DNA from: Chloroflexota bacterium
GTDB taxonomy: Bacteria > Chloroflexota > Anaerolineae > JAADDB01
Length of the DNA: 20,218 bases
Direction: 5' to 3'
NCBI GenBank assembly: GCA_013154135.1
Contig: JAADDB010000041.1
Location: 1-20,218, forward strand
In this document: piece after piece, positions 14,179-20,218 of the stretch
Numbering within the stretch: the stretch's first letter is position 1
Layout: every line of letters starts with the position of its first letter
Made by a program: the position numbers and the translations under genes
Notes under the pieces: generated by a model
The model's input: the letters and a program-made list of their open reading frames with translations, nothing else
Told to the model about the DNA's origin: nothing
Databases searched by the model: none

Positions 14179-14400
14179 TAAGGAGTAACGATTGACGATT
14201 AACGATTAAGGGGTTGGCGGAAGGGCGAGGTCGGCCGGGGTGGGTGAAGAGCCTAACGCATAACGAGTAACGAGTAAAGGGGCGGAAACGCCATCGTGGA
14301 CCGTGCGGGGCGATTCTCGGCCGGTCATGTGCCCTTCTTAATCGTTAATCGTTACTCGTTACTCGTTAGGCCCTGCCCCGTCCGCCGCCAAGATGCTACC
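14179..14400 (+). repeat. composite heptamer repeat, copy 3 (most complete)
   Basis: First array 14179-14210 (TAAGGAG, TAACGAT, TGACGAT, TAACGAT, TAAG), 43-nt G-rich spacer, second array 14254-14277 (TAACGCA, TAACGAG, TAACGAG, TAAA). A tail with CTCGGCCGGTCATG, also seen in copy 2, leads to an inverted array 14337-14368 (CTTA, ATCGTTA, ATCGTTA, CTCGTTA, CTCGTTA) and the C-rich end CCCCGTCCGCCGCC near 14376-14389. The outer arrays are inverted relative to each other, so the roughly 220-nt unit has imperfect terminal inverted repeats and resembles a small non-autonomous element. I see no transposase or clear target duplication. Confidence 0.85.
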
Positions 14401-14694
14401 AAGTTTTGTCCGTCACACCCCAGTGTCTAACACCTGATACTTACTCCCTACCCAATAGTGGAAATCTGTCAGGTAACTGTCATATCAAAGTTGGCAAAAG
14501 TCACATATAATGGAAAGCGAGGTGGGCTGGTTGGTCTGCATGCCCTAGATGGCTGTGAGGAGGTACAAGGTTTGTGGGCTTTCCGGGGTTCGGAGCGCTC
14601 TTGCGCTCAACGGAGTGAGGGGTCGCGGTCGGTGTGAATCCCCCAGCAGTGCTCAAGGTCCCGCCCCCTCCGATTCTCTTCTGGAAATTGGCTA
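14401..14694 (+). promoter_or_regulatory. leader region of the DUF3307 gene with a candidate -10 and stem-loops
   Basis: No coding frame is evident. TATAAT lies at 14506-14511, in a short A/T-rich patch, but the TTGGCA at 14491-14496 is too close to be its -35. Downstream, GAGCGC-TCTT-GCGCTC (14593-14608) is a perfect hairpin. It can be enclosed by GGGGTTC (14585-14591) with GAATCCC (14636-14642); alternatively CGGAG..GGGG (14611-14622) can pair with CCCCCTCCG (14664-14672), leaving a TGA bulge. The mutually exclusive folds would suit a regulated leader, but chance is possible at this GC content. Confidence 0.3.
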
Positions 14695-15411
14695 ATGAAT
14701 CTATTCATTCACTTGCTGACCGGTCACCTCATCGGGGACTTCGCCCTCCAAACCGGTACCATTGCTCGACAAAAACGATACAGTTATAGGGGATTGCTGG
14801 TCCACCTGGCCATTGTCACGGCAGCCACCCTCGGCGTGACGTTCCGCCTGCCCGCGGGGATCAAAGCAGCACTTCTGGTCAGTTTCGGCCACCTGCTCAT
14901 CGACGCCTTACGCACCGGGCCCCTCCGCGACCTGCGGCGCTTCGCGCTCGCCTATTTTGTGGGAGACCAGGGGCTGCACGTGGCAGTGATGCTCTTAGCG
15001 GTCAAGCTCTTCCAGCCCCCGTCCACCTGGTCCTGGCGGATACTCCTCAAGCCGTACACGATGGAAGATGTGTACCTGCTCCTCCTGAGTGCCTTCATCT
15101 TCCTCGTCTTCGTGGTCCCGGTCATCGAGGCCCTGCTTCACCTGGAACTGGTCCACGACACGGATCCCTTCCACTTGCGGGTGACCAATCGCATGCGACT
15201 TCTGGGCGCGGCCGAACGAGTGGTGGGATTGTTGGTGTGCCTGAGTCCATGGCCCTATCTGGCGCCGTTGGTCTTCGTCCCCCATTTCATTTACCGCTTT
15301 GCCAAGAAGGGCACAGAACCCTTCATCTACCGCCTGGCCCGGCCCACGCTGAGCATGGTCTGCACCTTCTGCACCGGATGGGTGTTGCTCACCGTGATAC
15401 CCTGGTCCTGA
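14695..15411 (+). CDS. DUF3307 family membrane protein
   Basis: Integral membrane protein of unknown function. It opens with the family signature LLTGHLIGDFALQ (7-19) followed by KRYSYRGLLVHL, which places His and Asp in the first membrane segments. The 238 residues include about five or six hydrophobic segments; the C-terminal half carries basic loops. DUF3307 proteins are often about 120-240 residues, so this appears full length. ATG 14695 has only a weak purine stretch upstream (TGGAAA), and the leader may be structured. Its 3' end overlaps the convergent murJ by 23 bp. Biochemical role unknown. Confidence 0.78.
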   Translation: MNLFIHLLTGHLIGDFALQTGTIARQKRYSYRGLLVHLAIVTAATLGVTFRLPAGIKAALLVSFGHLLIDALRTGPLRDLRRFALAYFVGDQGLHVAVMLLAVKLFQPPSTWSWRILLKPYTMEDVYLLLLSAFIFLVFVVPVIEALLHLELVHDTDPFHLRVTNRMRLLGAAERVVGLLVCLSPWPYLAPLVFVPHFIYRFAKKGTEPFIYRLARPTLSMVCTFCTGWVLLTVIPWS

Positions 15412-16948
15412 GCAGCCGTCCCACTTCTACCAGCTCCGGCGAATTCAGGAGAAGGGCCACGGCCAGGTACGTGCCCATCCCCAACAGACTGCCTAGCCCC
15501 AGGACAAGCCACGCGGGGGCGCCCCGGATCAGATGGACCAGGGAGAGGATGCTCCACCCCGCGAGGAGCGCGGCCCCCACTTGCTTGAGCAGGCTGTTTC
15601 CCAACTCCCGGGTGAGCACCCCTCCCAACCGTCGGTGGAGCATGACCAACAGCCATCCGCCTTCTATCAGCGTGGCTACTGAGTTGGCCAGGGCCAGGCC
15701 CGTATGCCCCAATGGGTGAATCCACCAGAGGTTCAAGAGGATGTTCAGGGCCATGGCGGTGATGCCGATGAGGACCGGGGTGCGGGTATCGTGGAGCGCG
15801 TAAAACGCGCGGGCCAGGATCTCCACCACCGCATGACCGCACAGGCCAAGGGCATACGCCTGCAAGGCCACCGCGGTCAGCTGGGTGGAGGTGATGTCAA
15901 AGGCCCGACGTTGGAAGAGGACCGCGATCAAGGGCTGGGCCAGGGTGTACAGGGCCACTGTCGCGGGCAGGGTGAGAAAGAGGATGTTGCGCAGGAGCGC
16001 GGAGACGGTACGTCGCATCCCCTCCTGGTCGCCATCGGCCACCTGTTGGGCAAAGGTGGGAAACGCGGCCGTGGCCACAGATTGGGCAAAGATGCCCAAG
16101 GGCAGGAGCATCACCCGGAACGCGTAGTCCAGAGCGGAAAGCCGTCCCGGTGACAGGCCGCTGGCCAGGACCGTGTTCACCAGGAAGTTCACCTGCACCG
16201 CGGCCAGCCCCAGCACGCGCGGCCCCATCAACCGCAACACCTGACGCACGGCCGGGTCGGATAGGGAGATGTGGGGACGAAATCGCCAGCCCACCCGGTA
16301 CAACCCGGGCACCTGAATGCTGAAGTGCCAAGCCGCGCCCAACACCACACCCCACGCCAAGCCGTACACCCCCCACACGCGACCGAGGAACACCGCGCCC
16401 ACGATGATCCCCAGGTTGTAGAGGACCGGGGCCAAAGCCGGCAGGAAGAAGTGCTGATGCGCGTTGAGGATGCTCATGGACAACCCGCTGGCCCCGAATA
16501 TCACCGTGGAGAGGAGGAGAACGCGGAGGAGTCGGGTTGTCAGGGCCTGCTGTGCGGGCGGGAAATCCGGGACGAGGATGTGCCGTACCAGATAGGGGGC
16601 CAACAGGGCCACAAGGGCTGCGGTCACCGTGAGGGTGAGGACGACCAGGGTGGCCACATTGGACGCGAGCATCCACCCCCGCTCTTCCCCCTCCTGCGTC
16701 CGGACCGTCGTGTAGGTGGGGAGGAGGGCCGAGACCAGAGCTCCGCCGGCCACCAATTGGAAGAGCATGTCCGGGATGCGGAACGCGGCCACGTACGCGT
16801 CATAATCCGCGCCCGTGCCGAAATAGGCCCCCACGATCATCTGGCGCACCAGACCGGTCACGCGCGAGAGGAGGAAGAGGGCCATGACCAGCCCCGCGGC
16901 TCGGGCCACCCGTCGTCCTACGCTTCCCCTATCCCTGGCTTCTGTCAC
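15389..16948 (-). CDS. murJ: MurJ (MviN) lipid II flippase
   Basis: Polytopic MOP-superfamily transporter that flips the peptidoglycan precursor lipid II across the cytoplasmic membrane. The 519 residues contain about 14 hydrophobic segments throughout. The N-terminal SRVTGLVRQMIVGAYFGTG and DAYVAAFRIPDMLFQL are characteristic of the family. I chose GTG 16948, which starts 8 nt after the stop of the preceding gene with GGGGAG about 11 nt upstream; an in-frame TTG at 16984 would overlap that gene by 29 bp. It is the last gene of the TSUP-fmdB-desulfhydrase-murJ run. The 3' ends of murJ and the DUF3307 gene overlap, leaving no room for a terminator between them. Confidence 0.92.
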   Translation of the reverse strand: MTEARDRGSVGRRVARAAGLVMALFLLSRVTGLVRQMIVGAYFGTGADYDAYVAAFRIPDMLFQLVAGGALVSALLPTYTTVRTQEGEERGWMLASNVATLVVLTLTVTAALVALLAPYLVRHILVPDFPPAQQALTTRLLRVLLLSTVIFGASGLSMSILNAHQHFFLPALAPVLYNLGIIVGAVFLGRVWGVYGLAWGVVLGAAWHFSIQVPGLYRVGWRFRPHISLSDPAVRQVLRLMGPRVLGLAAVQVNFLVNTVLASGLSPGRLSALDYAFRVMLLPLGIFAQSVATAAFPTFAQQVADGDQEGMRRTVSALLRNILFLTLPATVALYTLAQPLIAVLFQRRAFDITSTQLTAVALQAYALGLCGHAVVEILARAFYALHDTRTPVLIGITAMALNILLNLWWIHPLGHTGLALANSVATLIEGGWLLVMLHRRLGGVLTRELGNSLLKQVGAALLAGWSILSLVHLIRGAPAWLVLGLGSLLGMGTYLAVALLLNSPELVEVGRLLRTRVSR

Positions 16949-16955
16949 AGAGGAC

Positions 16956-17933
16956 TTACTCCCCGGACATGAGTTCTTGGGCAAAGGCGAACAAAGCGGG
17001 GATGCCGCCCGTGTGCCAGAAAAGGATTCGCTGACCGGCCTGCCATCGGCGCCTGCGCACCAGGCGGATCAGCCCGCCAAAGGCCCGGCCCGTGTACACC
17101 GGGTCCAGGAGAATGCCCTCCAACCGGGCCAACGTCCGGATGGCCTCCCGTTCCAGGTCGCTGACCACCGCGTAGCCACCTCCCCGGAAGGTGTCATCCA
17201 CCCGGATCTGGGAGGGATCCACGGACATATCCACATCCAGGACGGCTGCCGCGTCCTGGGCCAGACGGGCCACCCGCTCGGCCAGGTGGGAAGCCGGTTC
17301 ATCCACGCTGATGCCCAAAATCTCCCCTTTCAGGCCGAAGATGTGTGCCCCCGCGACGAGCCCCGCTTGGGTCCCCCCGGAGCTGGAGGGGAAGACGACC
17401 GCGTCGAAGAAATCCGGGGCCGGCATCTGCCGCAGGAGTTCGGCCACGGCCAGGGCGTACGCGGCAGCCCCTAACCCGTTGGAGCCCCCGTAAGGGATGA
17501 CGTAGGGCTGTTTGCCCACTTCCCTCAGCGCTTCGGCCACGGTGGGCAAGGTCGCGTGCATGGCTTCCTTGGAATCCACCCAGTGGATGTGAGCCCCCAA
17601 CAGGTAGTCCAGCAGGAGATTGCCGTTGGGGGTGGTGGGAGCTTCGCCCCGGAGGATGAGGTGGCATTCCAGGCCGAACTGGGCCGCGGCCGCGGCCGTC
17701 TGCCGCGCGTGGTTGGACTGGATGGCGCCGCCGGTGACGAGGGTGTCCGCGCCTTGGGCGAGGGCTTCGGCCACCAGGAGCCGGAGTTTACGGGTCTTGT
17801 TGCCCCCGGTAGCCAATCCGGTTTGGTCGTCCCGCTTGATCCAGATCTCCGGTCCACCCAGAGCCCGGGTCAAACGGGGAAGGTAATGTAACGGCGTGGG
17901 GAGAAAACCCAATTCCACTTGTGGGATGTCCAT
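16956..17933 (-). CDS. D-cysteine desulfhydrase / ACC deaminase family PLP enzyme
   Basis: Fold type II PLP enzyme. In this family D-cysteine is cleaved to pyruvate, ammonia and sulfide, or 1-aminocyclopropane-1-carboxylate is deaminated to 2-oxobutyrate. The 325 residues are complete. GGNKTRKL (43-50) holds the Schiff-base Lys46, QSNHARQTAAAA (72-83) is the substrate loop, SSSGGTQAG (183-191) binds the PLP phosphate, and FWHTGG lies near the C-terminus. The two activities cannot be separated with certainty by eye; the general similarity and the TSUP neighbour favour D-cysteine desulfhydrase. ATG 17933 follows CAGGAGAG and lies 3 nt after the fmdB stop. Codon use matches the neighbours. Confidence 0.85.
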   Translation of the reverse strand: MDIPQVELGFLPTPLHYLPRLTRALGGPEIWIKRDDQTGLATGGNKTRKLRLLVAEALAQGADTLVTGGAIQSNHARQTAAAAAQFGLECHLILRGEAPTTPNGNLLLDYLLGAHIHWVDSKEAMHATLPTVAEALREVGKQPYVIPYGGSNGLGAAAYALAVAELLRQMPAPDFFDAVVFPSSSGGTQAGLVAGAHIFGLKGEILGISVDEPASHLAERVARLAQDAAAVLDVDMSVDPSQIRVDDTFRGGGYAVVSDLEREAIRTLARLEGILLDPVYTGRAFGGLIRLVRRRRWQAGQRILFWHTGGIPALFAFAQELMSGE

Positions 17934-17936
17934 AGC

Positions 17937-18215
17937 TCACTCTCCTGCATCTGCTTGTTGAATCCACTCTTCCCGCTGACGACGGGCCGCTTCCAGTTCC
18001 TTGCGGCCGAAAACTGTCCCTTCTGACCGGGATGTCTCTTCCACTTCCTCCTGAGAGCCCCCACTCCCGCGGACGTGGACGCGGGAGATGAGGCGTTGTA
18101 CGTCGTTTCCCCCGCAGTGGGGACAGGTCGCTTGTGTGCCTGCGCCGGAGTATGTGCGGTAGAAGACGCTGAACCGTCTGCCGCAGGTCAAGCAGCGATA
18201 TTCGTAGATGGGCAT
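17937..18215 (-). CDS. FmdB family zinc ribbon protein
   Basis: Small predicted regulatory or chaperone-like protein. The N-terminal MPIYEYRC opening is diagnostic of the family, and Cys8, Cys11, Cys31 and Cys34 form a CxxC..CxxC zinc ribbon. After residue 50 the 92-residue chain is a charged, probably disordered or helical tail rich in Glu and Arg. The ATG at 18215 uses a ribosome site (TGAGGTGA) that overlaps the stop codon of the upstream TSUP gene, which indicates coupling. FmdB was named from a formamide/acetamide degradation operon, but its molecular role is unclear; here it may sense or serve the sulfur genes on both sides. Confidence 0.85.
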   Translation of the reverse strand: MPIYEYRCLTCGRRFSVFYRTYSGAGTQATCPHCGGNDVQRLISRVHVRGSGGSQEEVEETSRSEGTVFGRKELEAARRQREEWIQQADAGE

Positions 18216-18219
18216 GGTG

Positions 18220-18978
18220 TCACCTCAGCAACAGGTGGAATCCCGAATACAGGACGACGAGCACGAGCAGTCGGTGGACCCACACGCCCGCGCCGGGTCG
18301 GGTCGCGAAACGGGTGCCCACCCACGCTCCGCTCATGTTCCCCGCGGCCAACAGGAGTCCCCACCCCCAGCTGACCTGGTGGTTCAGCAGGAAGATGGCC
18401 AGCGCGGGCACGGTGAAGAAGAGGACGATGAAGACTTTGATGGCGTTGGCCCGCACGATGTCATAGCCTGCCACGAGAACCAATCCCGCGAGGAGGAAGA
18501 TGCCCACGCCCGCCTGGATGAACCCGCCGTATATGCCGATGAGAAAGAAGATGACCCCTTCCAGGGGCCCCACCGTCCGAGGGGTTTCCCCTTCCCGTCC
18601 CAGGATCCACCGCTTGGGGTTGACCAGCAGGACGAGGAGCATGAGGAGCATGATCGCGCCAATCGCCCGACGCATGAGGGCTTCCGGCAGGTCCACGGCA
18701 ATGCGGGCTCCCACGACTGCACCGACAGCCGCGGGGAGGGCAAAGGCGAGTCCTTCCCGCCAGATGAACTTCCCCCGAGCCCGATATCCCCGCACCGCGA
18801 CGATGTTCTGCAGGAGGATGGCTACCCGGTTGGTTCCGTTGGCCACATTCGCGGGGAGTCCGGCAAAGATGAGCATGGGCAGGGAGATCAGGGACCCGCT
18901 GCCCGCCAGGGTGTTGATGAAGCCGGCGAGAAACCCGGCCGCTATGACACTTGGATAGATGTACCAGGGTGTGTTCAT
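18220..18978 (-). CDS. TSUP (TauE/SafE) family membrane transporter
   Basis: Multi-pass permease of the family that moves sulfite, sulfoacetate or other organosulfur anions. The 252 residues hold about seven or eight hydrophobic segments. The N-terminal GFLAGFINTLAGSGSLISLP with NGTNRVAI and the second-half GIYGGFIQAGVGIFLL are the two halves of the duplicated TSUP motif. I chose ATG 18978 because GGGAG lies 9 nt upstream and the N-terminus then begins directly at the first membrane segment; the frame runs open to 19161, but that extension has no hydrophobic or family character. It is the first gene of a minus-strand operon with fmdB and the desulfhydrase-like gene, suggesting export of a sulfur compound. 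Substrate not determinable from sequence. Confidence 0.87.
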   Translation of the reverse strand: MNTPWYIYPSVIAAGFLAGFINTLAGSGSLISLPMLIFAGLPANVANGTNRVAILLQNIVAVRGYRARGKFIWREGLAFALPAAVGAVVGARIAVDLPEALMRRAIGAIMLLMLLVLLVNPKRWILGREGETPRTVGPLEGVIFFLIGIYGGFIQAGVGIFLLAGLVLVAGYDIVRANAIKVFIVLFFTVPALAIFLLNHQVSWGWGLLLAAGNMSGAWVGTRFATRPGAGVWVHRLLVLVVLYSGFHLLLR

Positions 18979-18996
18979 GGTTCTGGCTCCCGGCGC

Positions 18997-19026
18997 ATTG
19001 TAACACGCACGGCAAGGGAGTGTGAA
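18997..19026 (-). promoter_or_regulatory. promoter of the TSUP-fmdB-desulfhydrase-murJ operon
   Basis: Minus strand: -35 TTCACA (19026-19021), 18-nt spacer, extended -10 TGTTACAAT with hexamer TACAAT (19002-18997). The start point would fall near 18990, only about 12 nt before the TSUP ATG, so the mRNA would be almost leaderless and may cut into the ribosome site. A 7-bp inverted repeat (GGGGATT 19036-19042, AATCCCC 19066-19072) lies just upstream and could be a regulator site. The remaining 19073-19210 holds nothing that I recognise. Confidence 0.55.
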
Positions 19027-19210
19027 ATGGGTCTCGGGGATTAGGCGTTGGGTTTCAAAATCCGAAATCCCCACCTGATGGAGGACCATGTCCTCGCCCC
19101 GCCACAAAACCGCTCTTCTCATCCCGAAGTGGAAGCATTTTGTCGCGTCGCTCAGACACAAGTCTTGTCCTTCGGGCCCCTTACGCGTTCCTCGTTAACC
19201 ACCCCTTTTC

Positions 19211-19239
19211 TTGGCAAAACGTCCGCCCAGGGGTAAGAT
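19211..19239 (+). promoter_or_regulatory. promoter of the DUF62 (SAM hydroxide adenosyltransferase) gene
   Basis: -35 TTGGCA (19211-19216), exact 17-nt spacer and -10 TAAGAT (19234-19239). The predicted start is near 19246, giving a leader of about 27 nt that contains only the ribosome site AAAGGAG (19261-19267), so there is no room for a riboswitch. Confidence 0.6.
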
Positions 19240-19272
19240 GAGGTGTACTTCATCCCACTCAAAGGAGCCTGT

Positions 19273-20076
19273 ATGCCCACACCGCGCGTAATCACGCTGA
19301 CGACGGATTTCGGCACCCGCGACCCATATGTGGCCGCGATGAAAGGCGTGATCCTGAGCATCACGCCCAATGTCCATTTGGTGGATGTAACCCACGAGAT
19401 CCCCCCGCAGGATGTGTGGCGAGGGGCGTATGTGATGGACACGTCGACGCGCTATTTTCCAGACCAGAGCGTCCACGTGGGGGTGGTGGACCCCGGGGTG
19501 GGAACGGAACGCCGTGCGCTGGTGGTGCGCACAGAACGGGCCTTCTACGTGGCCCCGGATAACGGGCTCCTAACTCCTATCCTGCAGCGAGAACACCCCC
19601 TGGAGGTGGTCCAACTGGACAATCCCACGTACTGGCGCCGGGAGGTGAGTCACACCTTTCACGGCCGGGATGTCTTCGCGCCGGTCGCCGCGTACGTGGC
19701 CCGAGGCGTTCCCCTTTCCGCCCTGGGCACTCCCATCCCTCCGGAAGAGCTGGTACGCCTGGACTGGCCCGCGCCGCGGGTGGATGAAGAGGGCCGGATC
19801 GTGGGCATTGTCGTCCACGTGGACCACTTCGGGAACATTGTGACCAACATCCCCGCACACATGCTGGAAGGCGATCCGGATGAATGGCGCTTTCGCGTGG
19901 ACGACCAGGAGCTGCGGGGACTACACCGGGCGTATGCGGAGGTTCCGGTAGGGGCCCCGTTGGCCCTCATCGGCAGCAACGGCACCTTGGAATTTTCCCT
20001 TCGGGAGGGGAACGCGGCCCAGGCCTGGAACGTCCAAGTAGGCGACCCCGTTTGGGCGATAAGGAGTAACGATTGA
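19273..20076 (+). CDS. SAM hydroxide adenosyltransferase (DUF62)
   Basis: Related to SAM-dependent chlorinase and fluorinase, but this common branch uses water/hydroxide to split S-adenosylmethionine into adenosine and methionine. The 267 residues show TTDFGTRDPYVAAMKG (10-25) with Asp12 in the SAM site. Asp73 in VVDPGVGTERR, Arg80 and His130 in TFHGRDVF match the Asp-Arg-His set that activates hydroxide. The C-terminal domain carries HVDHFGNIVTNI and IGSNGTLEFSLREGNAA. ATG 19273 has AAAGGAG 5 nt upstream. An in-frame GTG at 19243 would lie before the predicted transcript start. The last residues (RSND) and the TGA fall within a heptamer repeat, so the natural C-terminus has been overwritten or extended. 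Confidence 0.9.
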   Translation: MPTPRVITLTTDFGTRDPYVAAMKGVILSITPNVHLVDVTHEIPPQDVWRGAYVMDTSTRYFPDQSVHVGVVDPGVGTERRALVVRTERAFYVAPDNGLLTPILQREHPLEVVQLDNPTYWRREVSHTFHGRDVFAPVAAYVARGVPLSALGTPIPPEELVRLDWPAPRVDEEGRIVGIVVHVDHFGNIVTNIPAHMLEGDPDEWRFRVDDQELRGLHRAYAEVPVGAPLALIGSNGTLEFSLREGNAAQAWNVQVGDPVWAIRSND

Positions 20077-20218
20077 CGTAACGATTGACGATTAATGAGT
20101 AACGATTAAGGGGGTTGGCTGGAGGATGAGGTTGGCTTGGATGGGCGAAGAGCTTAACGCATAACGAGTAACGAGTAAGGGGGGTAGGGGCCAACGTCGG
20201 CCGTGTGTGGCGATACTT
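20060..20218 (+). repeat. composite heptamer repeat, copy 4 (runs off the window)
   Basis: First array 20060-20110 (TAAGGAG, TAACGAT, a shortened TGACG, TAACGAT, TGACGAT, TAATGAG, TAACGAT, TAAG), the longest of the four. A 44-nt G-rich spacer leads to the second array at 20155-20179 (TAACGCA, TAACGAG, TAACGAG, TAAG). The tail GTGTGTGGCGAT matches copy 1. The array begins 17 nt inside the DUF62 gene and provides its stop codon. The right end lies beyond the window. Confidence 0.85.

Noticed and set aside
14636..14645. A T-loop-like GTGTGAATCC suggesting a tRNA.
   Set aside because: No matching acceptor stem, anticodon arm or D arm can be drawn around it.
19273..20076. A SAM-dependent chlorinase or fluorinase.
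   Set aside because: The Asp73-Arg80-His130 pattern matches the hydroxide-using branch, and no halogenated-product gene cluster is present.

Overview
This is a 20.2 kb GC-rich stretch of a bacterial chromosome carrying 18 protein-coding genes and no rRNA, tRNA, CRISPR array or transposase that I can recognise. The gene mix fits a Chloroflexota-type bacterium, perhaps a thermophilic Anaerolineae-like lineage: an OpcA protein beside glucose-6-phosphate dehydrogenase, an archaeal-type phosphoglycerate mutase (ApgM), a class II fructose bisphosphatase (GlpX), a MenG-type methyltransferase and MurJ. The lineage is inferred from gene content and base composition only.

Layout. (1) 1-546 has no credible gene, but holds a textbook minus-strand promoter (375-403) with an A/T-rich upstream tract, firing toward base 1 into about 370 nt of foldable, apparently non-coding DNA. 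(2) 547-5159, minus strand, is a tight operon zwf-opcA-pgl-moeA: both enzymes that convert glucose-6-P to 6-phosphogluconate, the G6PDH assembly/effector protein, and a molybdopterin molybdenumtransferase translationally coupled at the end. (3) 5160-6228 is a 1 kb divergent spacer filled with repeats. (4) 6229-11334, plus strand, runs thrC, apgM, glpX, a class II aldolase-family gene and menG/ubiE: carbon metabolism, threonine and quinone synthesis. (5) 11428-14151, plus strand, carries radA, an unrecognised 199-aa protein and a 3-methyladenine DNA glycosylase, two of the three being DNA-repair genes. (6) 14152-14694 is a second repeat-rich spacer followed by a possible structured leader. (7) 14695-15411 is a DUF3307 membrane protein, convergent with and overlapping murJ. 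(8) 15389-18978, minus strand, is an operon of a TSUP permease, an FmdB zinc ribbon, a D-cysteine desulfhydrase-like enzyme and murJ. (9) 19273-20076 is a SAM hydroxide adenosyltransferase (DUF62) with its own good promoter, and it runs into another repeat copy at the window end.

The most unusual feature is a family of composite intergenic repeats built on a 7-nt unit (consensus TAACGAT/TAACGAG, core AACGA, or TCGTT on the other strand). Four copies (5458, 5633, 14179, 20060) share one architecture: a first heptamer array, a conserved G-rich spacer of 43-44 nt, and a second array TAACGCA-TAACGAG-TAACGAG-TAAG. The 14179 copy continues into an inverted heptamer array and a conserved C-rich end, and that right end recurs at 6117-6180. 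Two further arrays with a related TCGTT/TCGGT core lie in the zwf leader (5241-5324) and between thrC and apgM (7602-7643). The repeats reach into the 3' ends of two genes (thrC and the DUF62 gene) and supply their stop codons.
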